Position numbers and translations under genes: made by a program
The notes under the pieces: generated by a model
Database searches by the model: none
What the model saw: the letters and a program-made list of their open reading frames with translations, nothing else
Told to the model about the DNA's origin: nothing
Shown here: one piece after another, positions 1 through 9,057 of the stretch
How the letters are laid out: the number at the start of each line of letters is the position of its first letter
How positions within the stretch are numbered: position 1 is the first letter of the stretch
Assembly (NCBI GenBank): GCA_030265145.1
Contig: JARBES010000129.1
Location: forward strand, 10,153,787 to 10,177,974
DNA length: 24,188 nucleotides
Reading direction: 5' to 3'
Source: Strongylocentrotus pallidus
Taxonomy: Eukaryota > Echinodermata > Echinoidea > Camarodonta > Strongylocentrotidae

Positions 1-744
1 CAAGAAGGTGTGGAATTACGGGAGGCCATCATTCGACTAATTTACACGAATGATGGTATGAATGAGATTGCAGCTAGGAGAAGGGCTCAGCTTGGCATAC
101 ATGTATGCAAGTGTAATGGGGTCTAGCTCTTGGCAGGAGCTGAAAGCTTGTCAGGAAATGTAAATACTCTCTGTTCGTGTTCTATACAGAGGCGAATGCT
201 CTGAATATATAATGTAGATGTATGTGGGTGTGGTGCTGATGCATTGAACCCAAATCAAAGGGTGCATCTCATCCCTGTACCGTATACCAATCAAGTAATC
301 CCCTCAGGGTTTCATAGCCCATTTACACTGACAGTTTCATTTTCCATTTCATGAAACCTAGCCGACAGTCTGGAAACCTTTTTATTACTGGCAAAGTAAT
401 TGATACTGTAATTTAATAATGCAAAAAGACTGAAGATTTTCAAATAGTAATACCCTTAATAAAATGTTCAATAATCTTTGCTGTACGTAGCAAGACATGC
501 AATATAAAGGATGGAGATGGTGCACATGTGCATCCCATTAAATGTACAGTCATAGTGACGAATACACAGGACAATGTGAGACTGGAATTTTGGAATGATA
601 AACAAGAAACAACTGCACTATAATTAATGCCGCTGGCTCCACCAAAAAAAACACTAAAATAGGTCTAAGTACCGCACTTCGTTAAGTTAATGTACGTAAA
701 CAAAGAATCATTATTATTGCTAAATTGTAATGATTGGGACTCAC
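1..744. other. Start of intron 3; no gene recognised
   Basis: AT-rich DNA after the donor of exon 3. A plus-strand frame stays open from the window edge to the TAG at 124-126 (41 codons, including AIIRLIYTNDGMNEIAARRR). It may be the end of a reading frame or chance. I do not recognise it, and the minus strand here shows no TMEM63 continuation. Confidence 0.4.
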
Positions 745-853
745 CGTTGTGCGAGAATGAGGTGGATGGTCGACTATCCCTCCGTCATTAGCGTTGTTGA
801 CATTCTTAGACTTCCCCTGGGAGCTATGATCCCCATAGAACATACTTGTCCAT
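745..853 (-). CDS. TMEM63-family protein, coding exon 3 (cytosolic loop)
   Basis: Encodes one base plus 36 codons, beginning WTSMFYGDHSSQ and ending HPPHSRTT. The acceptor is preceded by a pyrimidine run and TCTGCAG. The first base completes the split Arg codon from exon 2. The donor is GTGAGT, leaving phase 0. The segment T-S-x-x-Y-G-D/E aligns with a recalled LTSLIYGEQ stretch in human TMEM63C at the same distance after DYGR, which ties this distant exon to the gene. The rest is polar, rich in Asn, Ser and Gly, as expected of the poorly conserved loop between the first and second helices. The following conserved GFCSW region is not in the window, so the gene continues leftward beyond position 1. 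Confidence 0.82.
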
Positions 854-958
854 CTGCAGAAAGAACAAGAAGATCATCATAAAGCTCTGTTATTTTAAGG
901 GTAAAATTTACAATCTTGTTACTCTTCTGAAACGCATGCCGTATATTTCATGTGATGA

Positions 959-1000
959 GAGCCAGAAAGATGTTCAAGTGGGTTGGTGTCCTTCTGGCTC
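959..1000. repeat. Hairpin repeat, copy H1
   Basis: Arms 959-977 and 983-1000 share nine perfectly paired outer bases (GAGCCAGAA / TTCTGGCTC) and pair imperfectly further in around a 5-base loop. The right arm (TCCTTCTGGCTC core, 989-1000) recurs at 8840-8851 and, with one change, at 17659-17670, where it is again paired with a complementary left arm. Confidence 0.6.
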
Positions 1001-1004
1001 CTAA

Positions 1005-1034
1005 TTTTTTTTTAATTTTTTTTTTTGGGGGGGG
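1005..1034. repeat. T-rich then G8 homopolymer tract
   Basis: A T-rich run (1005-1026) followed by eight G. Low complexity. Confidence 0.85.
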
Positions 1035-1225
1035 CACTTTTCCTTCTTGTTCAGATCAGTTTCTCCATTTAAGTACCAATGGAGATGCAAGCTGATGCAG
1101 AAAAGGTGAAAGTAATGTACATATATATGTATATATAACATGCAGTATCTCAATTTACTTCTCTCCAAAGTTCATCTGAAATAGGAAATCCAAAAGAGTA
1201 CACAAACATGTGTCATGGTAAAAAG

Positions 1226-1430
1226 GTGAAAGTCTTTTCCCTTTTGACATAAGAAGGAAGTATGACATTAATGAAATATGATATGGAATGATATATGTTC
1301 ATGATGCTTATACATAGAGAGTAAATCGTTAATGTATGTTTCCTCTTGTGAAAGTCTTTTCCCTTTTGACATAAGAAGAAAGTATGAAATGTTCATAATG
1401 CATATACATAGAGAGTAAATCTTTAATGTA
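1226..1430. repeat. Direct duplication of about 110 bp
   Basis: Copies at 1226-1336 and 1348-1430. Both begin GTGAAAGTCTTTTCCCTTTT and end with a shared CATAGAGAGTAAATC-type stretch. The second lacks an internal stretch of roughly 28 bp. Otherwise they differ by only a few bases, so the duplication is fairly recent. Confidence 0.85.
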
Positions 1431-1662
1431 GAATATAATACCAAGACATTCAATTCATTCAATGAAAGATAATATCATAGAATTATGTGTGTATCAAGCT
1501 GAATAGTTATTTTCATAAATGCTTTGATTGAAAAAGTGTGTAACAAAACTGTTACATGAATATAATGCTTGGTGGCACCATAAAGTGCTACACTCCAAAC
1601 TTAAGAATAACCAGATTAATGATACCATGTACAAGTAGGTGCTGTGTCTATTACTATTCATA

Positions 1663-1747
1663 TCATCACCACCACCACCACCATCACCACCACCACCACC
1701 ATCATCACCACCACCATCACCCCCACCACCACCACCACCACCATCAT
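1663..1747. repeat. (CAC/CAT)n microsatellite
   Basis: An 85-bp interrupted trinucleotide array. It produces poly-His, poly-Pro and poly-Gly frames on the two strands. These are artefacts of the repeat, not genes. Confidence 0.95.
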
Positions 1748-4700
1748 ATTTGATTTTTATGATTGATATCAAACCCAAAATACAGAATATCTCCTTCATT
1801 TTTTCAACTTCAACAACAAACAAGTCAGCCCCTATACGTGCAGCATACTAGTTGGAGATCATCCCTTTCATGGACAGACCCCACATGTAATTTAAAACGC
1901 TAAGGAATTACCATGATCCAATCTTTAAAAAAAAAATGCATAGGAAATGACCAGACAGCAGGTGCCATCATAAAATCCCTATTCACTGTAGGTCATCCAT
2001 TGCCGTATCCCATGCAACATAATATGGGGCTAATGAAAGGCGCTAAGGCCGCACACCCTCGGCAACCCACTGATCCAATTAGGGCCTCAACGCAAATTAG
2101 ACCCTCTTCTCACAACTATATTGACGCTCCCAGCCTGGTTAAATACTTGGCGTGTGAGAAATGGCCATGTGAAGTTGTATACTTGGTACTTACATGTAGC
2201 TGCATGTGTACAGTATATTTCTCCCTCGTGAGTTGCATAATGCAAGGTTGAATGATATATGTTTGTCGCACAGTTGTGTATACTTTCATGCAATATCATG
2301 TAATATTCTCTTGGTATTTAAAGTAAATTATATAATTTTGGAGCTAATGCAAAAATCAGTCCAACAGTATGACATTATTCAAGGAACACAAATCATCATT
2401 AAAATATTTCCTAATTAAAACTGTTTCTTTTGTAACTTTATCAACTGGACAAAGACATAAAAGAAAAGAAAATTATCCTAGTAAAATTCACAGATGTCTT
2501 TGTGATTTATCCACATACATATATGAAACCACCTACAATATACACATTTGTTATAATTTAGATTTAATGTTATGGTTACACAAGTATTACCTATAGCTCT
2601 CCTTAAGATAAAAGAAAATTGTTTCAAAATACTTCCCCACATTTCTACTTACAAATATTCATATTTGAAGAAAAAAAGCAACATATGAACAATTTGAATA
2701 ATATAAAATACTTTAGAAATCATAGCAATTGAAATTATAATCATAAAGCCAAGTTATGGAGAACTTTGCAGTTATGAGACCTTCCAGTGTATAACATCAG
2801 CCCGTCACTACAATGCATGTATGTGTTGTGACGTACAGCTTATTGCAGGTGAATTCATCTAATTAATAGGAGAACAAGCTGTGAATAGCTCGAGACTGAA
2901 ATGATAAATTTGACAGGAAACCAGTACTGGCTGTGACACAATGAGCATGTAATCACTGGTACTCGAGCTGCTCTGTTATTAAAAAATACAATTAATACAC
3001 CATTATTGGTTCTGTTTATTAAATATGGCTGACTAAGTGTAGTGCGGTTGCTCATTTTGATAACTTAGTGCCAATTTACACATGATATTACCCATCTACA
3101 TGTACCAATGAGAGCAGTTTATAGAATAGTTTATAAATCTTGCATCTATGGAAAAATGCTGTCACAAATGTTGCCAAAGATTAAAGCTTGGCTAAGGAAT
3201 TTTGTACTGGGCAGAGGTTAGAACCCTCAACCTCTTGATTGAGTGTCATGTGAACAAACCATTTTACCATGATGCTCCCATCAAAAACAGACCAGTTCCA
3301 AAATTAATTCATATCTTATATTAAATATTGTTACAATAGTTGCTAAGGGTGAAAGTTTGCATAAGTGCATGTCCATACAAAGATCTCTATTAAAACTATG
3401 TTTCCAATCACAAGCCAACAAATGAATAATATCAACCAAACACCATTTCAAAAGCACTTGATTCCAGCCCTATTTCAATCATGCCTAATTGTGTTAATTA
3501 ATCTACAAATGATTAATTCCTTTTCAACAAACTTTGAATATAATTTTATTCTCTGCATAGACCAATTTCCTGCAGTACAATGGCTACATAACTGAGACTG
3601 TGTGAATATTCTCCATCTATTACATGTTATAGGATTCCACCTGCTCTTGGTAAAGCCATTCATTAATCCCACAAAGAAGCGATTGTGGCGATGATAATTA
3701 CCACAAGAGATCAATAAAACATGATGACGAATATGGTGCTTGCCTGCCCTGCGTTCATTACAGAGGGAACCACCAGATGAACATTATATCCATCAACGAT
3801 GCACTGTGCACGATGCTGTACACACATGAGATCAATAAACTACATCTATTTATATGTGCACTTGACCTTTGCCTCCAAAATGTAAACTCTCAGAAGGATA
3901 TCTGAGTGTCAGATGGTATGTAATTAGGTTCAAGTCTATAAAGCCCTAAAAACATACCGGATTCTGGTTTAATGAAATAAGAAAATCACCAATAGTACCA
4001 GTACCGGTATATATATTTTCATATTTTACCCCATAAATTCAGGAATTTATAGTCCATTCCATGCATGTGTCAAAAGTACCAGCACAAATTAAACATATTT
4101 CATATTTCATGAGGTAATTTAAATTTCATAAGTGAATAATAGGATAATTTGATTATAGAAACATTTTCTTTAAAATATGCATTTAAAGCTACATTACTGA
4201 GGTGTCTAAATGACATCATTTATGTATCACCGCAACATACTGGTACATATCTCAAACACATGTATGTATTACTCTACATGTCCGGGATCTTGCTTTCATA
4301 TGTATAAATCATCTCTACTATTAAAAATAAATCATATAGATACACATGCCCCTTTTTGGGTCAGCCAAGCCTATGTACATGTAGCTATACATCTGCATTC
4401 AGCAACACGTGTGATGTTAGTAATATAAACTGCTGCATGTGCATATAACATTAACCGATTCCCAATCTATTGTTTCATCTCAGAGTGAAATACAACCCTA
4501 TTAGCTTACAAATTACAGTTTGAGAAAAAGATTGATAGATTATCTACATTTACATCTAACATGGCACTCTCCGTTCTCTGCACATACACCAATTATCCTG
4601 AAATCAGATCTCGTATGACTCGCCGGGGCGATTAAAATTTGTTGCTTTCCGTGTCCCACAGTGAGCACACAAAAACGGATATTAATTCCACACCCTGGGA

Positions 4701-5770
4701 ATTAAGCAAATGATCGATGACGCCAATCGGTTTACATGTCCCGCACAACCCTGCTGGGCATGTAGGTACCTTCCCTGCATCATGTACTGAGTAGCACTAT
4801 CCCATATATATACTGGTTTATACCTGACCCTCTAAAGCATAGAGTCATATTTCAAGGTGTGTGAATTCGGAGTGGTCAAATGGCTCGAACGGCCCACGCA
4901 CAGGCAAAGTTTAGGGTTTCTTTTCAAGATTCAGGAGAAGACTTGCATGGTAATCACATGACTTGAAATGCTAATTTAGCAATAAAGCTATTATATAGAG
5001 TGATCTGATATTCTTTGAGAGAATGCCGCTTGGTGTGGTATTTATCTACAAATGGAGCTGACCCATTTCAAAATGACACAACGAAACATGCAAGAATGAT
5101 ATAATGGCCGATTTACAAAAGATTATGAAACATCAACAAAATCTACTTAGTAATGCACACATTTGTGCAAGGCTCAAGTTCTAGAGGTCTTTTCATCTCT
5201 TTCAGAATTATCATTTACCGGTAGTTGATATGGTGTGTAATTCCATCAGCTAAAATTATGGAAAAAGTGAACGATACCTTCAGAGTATTACTTTTCTGAT
5301 ATTAAAGTGAACATATATGTTCAAGTTCAACCTTGCCTTTTCTCTCTGACATATATATTTTTATATACTGTATATCTGACAGAATTACAAGAAAATTAAC
5401 ATTTTTGTTATAAAACCTGCCACCTTTGAATTAACCATTGGCTACTAAATTCTTGCATTCCTACATGTATATATATGCTTGATACAGGGAGCACCTAGTT
5501 TCTGTAGGCAATAGGTTTTTATTTCACATATTAAATAATACCTATACCACATACATACTCGCATTGTACTGAAGCAGTACCAGTCATCCAACCACATACA
5601 CCCTTTAAAGAGAAAGCAGATTATATGTCATATACATGTACATGTAAGCTACATTTTGCAGTTTCTACTACAGTAGATATGAACGTAGCCCATGTTCCCC
5701 ATGCCTTGCTGTGTATTAATCCTATCAAGTTACATGTGCCTTCATGCATTTGATCAATATGAACAATTCA
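1748..5770. other. Intron interior; no gene recognised
   Basis: AT-rich intronic DNA. Three stretches stand out as richer in GC and CpG than their surroundings: about 1955-2170, 4580-4790 (containing CGCCGGGGCG and CCAATCGG) and 4860-4910. They could be regulatory elements, but nothing in the sequence proves it. TACCGGTA palindromes occur at 4002 and 5216. Open frames here are short and unrecognised. Confidence 0.4.
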
Positions 5771-5793
5771 TAAACAACCTACAGAACTGATTC

Positions 5794-5810
5794 TCTCTCT
5801 CTCTCTCTAG
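5794..5810. repeat. (CT)n microsatellite
   Basis: A short CT run inside tandem unit 1, at the place where the other units have CTCTCTCCAG. Confidence 0.85.
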
Positions 5811-6188
5811 CTAACCATGCACCATTTTAAGATCAAGAAGATTCTATGTTATCAGATGCATAGTGCAAAATCTGTTCTTCCTGACGACGATAGATATGAA
5901 GCTAGCCTAGAGTCAAGTTTATCTTGCCTTGTTTTGGCCCCCAACAAATAAGTGCTAAACCTATCAATCTGCATATATATACTGACATGATAATGTGTTT
6001 GTAAACAAACCTACAGAACTGATTTTCCCTCTCTCTGTCTGTCTCTAGCTAACCATGCACCATTTTAAGATCAAGAAGATTCTATGTTATCAGATGCATA
6101 GTGCAATTTTTATGTTCTTCTTGCTGACTATAGTAGATATGAAACTAGCCTAGAGTCAACTTTATCTTTTTCTTGTCTTGCCCAACAG

Positions 6189-6535
6189 TTAAAAATAAGC
6201 TCGAGTTCTGGTGATGATAGAAAAAAAATTCTCACAGAATCCAACAAAACTTACACTGAATGTTCAAGATTACAAATAAATGACATGTGCCAAATGATTT
6301 TGGAAGAAAGATAAGGAAATCAAGGTGAGTATAGGCCCGACACCATGTGCTTGATACACAGGTCTATGTGCAAATGGTTTTTATTGAAGATGATTTCCAG
6401 CAAGTTTTTGTGAGGTTGTTTTTATTTTACTGGTTCAAAAAATCAATCTACTGCAGGATAAACAATCCAGAATATATTATAGCCATGTTCTCTCGACATT
6501 ACGATGCCTATACCAGAGCTCAAGATTAGCTTTAA
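6189..6535. mobile_element. 339-bp TTAA-flanked non-autonomous element (MITE-like)
   Basis: An insertion at 6193-6531 interrupts tandem unit 2 between two TTAA copies (6189-6192 and 6532-6535). The neighbouring unit 3 has the uninterrupted site CAGTTAAGTGCT at about 6766-6777, an empty-site control within the same array. The ends form imperfect terminal inverted repeats: left AAATAAGCTCGAGTTCTGGT against AGCTAATCTTGAGCTCTGGT read from the right end, 15 of 20 identical. TTAA duplication is characteristic of piggyBac-type transposition, but the ends lack the usual CCC start, so the family is left open. It encodes no transposase. Confidence 0.65.
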
Positions 6536-7351
6536 GTGCTAGACCTGTCAATTTACATACCGCTATGCTTGTATGCAATTGACTGACATGATAATTTGTT
6601 TATAAACAAACCTACAGAACTGATTCTCTCTACAGTTCAACTTCATACTACACCACTTTAAGATTACGAAGATTCTAGGGCATTAGAATACAATCTATTT
6701 TCATGCTGACTACTGTATGAAACTAGTCTCGAGTATGTTTATCTATTCTTGCCTTGTCTTGCCTCACAGTTAAGTGCTGACCATGTAGAGCTACATTCAT
6801 ATGTTAATGTACATGTATTTCTCAGTATGCATACAATGTATTACCAAGCTAAAATTTGTCTTAACAAAACTACATTATTGATTCTTTCTCCAGCTAACCA
6901 CATACACCAATTTAAGATCTTAAAAGATATCTTTTCGTAATGAGTACTATAGATATTTAATTAGCATAGAAAAGGTTTGCCTTGTCGTACCTTCCCTTGC
7001 CTTTTTGGTACTAACACGTGGCCCTCTATAGAGCTGCATGTATCTGTATGCATATAATGAAGCTTAACTTCGTCCCAAAAAAACTGCTTACTGATTCTCT
7101 CTCCAGTTAACCACATACACCATTTTAAGATTAAGAAGATTCTATGATATTCATGTATACAATTACAATGCATAGTACAATCATGAGGCCCCCTATAGAG
7201 CTGCATTTATCAGTATGCATAAACGAAGCTAAACTTTGTCCAAAAAAACTACATTACTGGTTCTCTCTCCAGTTAACCACATACATCATTTTAAGATTAA
7301 GAAGATTCTATGATATATACAATTACAATGCATAGTGCAATCTCCTTTATG

Positions 7352-7377
7352 ATGACTGCAGTTAATGACTGCAGTTA
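7352..7377. repeat. 13-bp perfect tandem duplication
   Basis: ATGACTGCAGTTA occurs twice head to tail within the last unit of the tandem family. Confidence 0.9.
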
Positions 7378-7559
7378 AAATTAGCCTGGAATACGTGTAG
7401 GTTTGTCATGCCCCGTCTTGCCTCACTGTTATGAGTGCTAACCCTGTCAAGTTACATGTATCTGCATGCACGTGACTTGTATGGTGATCCGCATGCAGAC
7501 CAGCAGTGCATGCGAATGCTATCAAAGGTTCATTGACTTTGTACAGGTGGAAGACATAA

Positions 7560-7996
7560 GAATGAAATACCAAATAATCAAGAAAGACGGGGGAAAAGGG
7601 ATTCAAGATGAGGAAAAAGAGGCAAATACATGGTGGAGTGATTTTTAGACACAGAGACAGAGAGGGGATGAAAAAAGAAGGAGATAGAAGTATAACGTAT
7701 GGTAGAGAGATCATAACAAACAGAGAGGAGATGAAAGAGAAATATTTAACACATGGTAAATTGATCAAGATTAACAGAGAGGAGATGAAAAAAAGAGAAA
7801 GGTATAACAGGGAAAATAGGAAATAAAATGGAGGGAAAGAGCGAAAAGATTGGGAGTGAGAAGAATACAGATAAGGGAATAGATATTTATAGATAAAGTG
7901 ATAATAGTAGAAAAAGAGAAAAAGAGAGAGAGCGAGAGAGAGATAATAGTAGAAAGAAAGAGAAGAGAGAGAGAAGGACAGAGAGAGAGGGGTAAA
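7560..7996. repeat. Polypurine (A/G-rich) tract with internal tandem repeats
   Basis: About 430 bp strongly biased to A and G on the plus strand. It contains GAGAGAG runs (about 7917-7990) and a diverged internal repeat whose ATGGT-anchored units start near 7630, 7699 and 7753. The long minus-strand frame of about 210 codons is Leu/Ser/Phe/Tyr-rich because it reads the complementary pyrimidines. A plus-strand frame (7608-7826) reads the repeat as diverged INREEMKK-type peptides. Neither is a convincing gene. Confidence 0.85.
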
Positions 7997-8950
7997 AGCA
8001 CAGATTAACCAACTCTTTGTCACCACATGTTTCATCAATCGTCAAAAATGAGCACTCAAGCGTAAAAATGTTTGCTTTCCATTTTTCATTTTTGAATTAC
8101 GGTAAGCATAAAATATCACCCAACTGGAAAAAGTAAACTTCACAATGAGGGTACCTGTTTCTATATCATGAAAAAGCATGTAACAGCCATTCTTAGTCCA
8201 TAAACAATGTTCAACATCCAAAGACAGATGGTGTAAAGATATAGGAATGCATGTATAAATAAGTTTAAATTAATATTATTATATTAGAGCATTGATCATC
8301 ATGTTTGATAACAAACATTTACACAAAAATGGTGGATTTCATTCTTTAAATACTATCGTCAAATCAAATCTTGTAGATGAGATAGAGTTTGATGATGAGG
8401 CTTGTTACAGATACCATTACATTTTCTTCTTGTTTGTATTGGGCAATAACTTCTTACTCAAAAATAAATTGAATAGAAATGTAGTTTGGACAAATTACAA
8501 ATACAGGTTGAAATACAGCCACCATTATGTTCAATAAAATCCTCCTCACAGTTATCGTCACCTCAACACATGCAACTGATCATTCATGCTACAAATGAAT
8601 GAGAATAACATTAATTGTGATGATGATTTTTGTGGGGGTGATACATATATAAATTAAAACATTTTAGCATGATGCAATGGATCTATTCAATAATTCATTT
8701 GTTAAAAGATTAAAGGGAAAAAATGGATGATAATTATAAGAAAGAACCCTCAAAAATGCATAAAATAGTATTAGTCCGACATCGATGATGATATTGTCCA
8801 TTTGGAGCCAAAAGAATGTTAAACTACACAGAGTTAATGTCCTTCTGGCTCTGAAAAGATGATATATTTGATCATAATTAAAGGGCAATCCAGCATTGCT
8901 AGCATCAAGTTGCATTGACTTATATATATAAAAACAGAAAATCAGAGAAA
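7997..8950. other. Intron interior; no gene recognised
   Basis: AT-rich. An 81-codon plus frame (8292-8537) ends on a TAA that overlaps an AATAAA. Its composition is that of chance AT-rich frames and I recognise no domain. Hairpin copy H2 is listed separately. Confidence 0.4.
8805..8851. repeat. Hairpin repeat, copy H2
   Basis: Left arm 8805-8824 (GAGCCAAAAGAATGTTAAAC) is nearly complementary to right arm 8833-8851 (GTTAATGTCCTTCTGGCTC) across an 8-base loop. Both arms are homologous to those of H1 and H3. Confidence 0.65.
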
Positions 8951-9057
8951 CAATTCGTTCCTGTTTTCACGAAGTGACGGAAGTGAGGAAAATCCGCACG
9001 CAAATTGTATGCGATTTTCATTCACTACCGTCACTTCGTGAAAATAGGGACAAATTG
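8951..9057. repeat. 107-bp foldback (near-perfect inverted repeat)
   Basis: Arms 8951-9003 and 9005-9057 are each 53 bases with a single-base centre at 9004. They align without gaps, 42 of 53 positions matching, including a perfect 17-base block (TTTTCACGAAGTGACGG and its complement). Pairing does not extend beyond the arms and no clear target-site duplication flanks them. It could be a very small foldback transposon remnant, or, if transcribed, a long hairpin RNA precursor. A normal pre-miRNA would have a larger loop. Confidence 0.85.

Larger units (their letters stand above)
5771..7490. repeat. Degenerate tandem repeat family, about six units
   Basis: Units start near 5771, 6002, 6603, 6861, 7074 and 7240. 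Each opens with an A-rich stretch and CTACAGAACTGATT or a variant, then CTCTCTCC-AG, then TAACCACATACACC and ATTTTAAGATTAAGAAGATT. The first three units share a downstream half (CTAGCCTAGAGTC, TTGCCTTG, AAGTGCTAACC). The last three share a TATAGAGCTGCAT-type end in places. Unit lengths vary from about 165 to 260 bp once the element inside unit 2 is removed. No coding capacity is evident. Confidence 0.8.

Noticed and set aside
1494-1851. Open frames with poly-His, poly-Pro and poly-Gly over 1663-1747
   Set aside because: They are three readings of the same CAC/CAT microsatellite, with no domain outside it.
6347-6529. 60-codon frame inside the TTAA-flanked element
   Set aside because: Too short and unlike any transposase; the element appears non-autonomous.
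7406-8038. 210-codon minus-strand frame, the longest in the window
   Set aside because: Its Leu/Ser/Phe/Tyr bias comes from the complement of a polypurine tract, which rarely makes stops. It has no recognisable domain and no splice context.
8292-8537. 81-codon plus frame ending at an AATAAA
   Set aside because: Composition fits chance AT-rich frames, there is no recognised motif, and AATAAA is common in such DNA.
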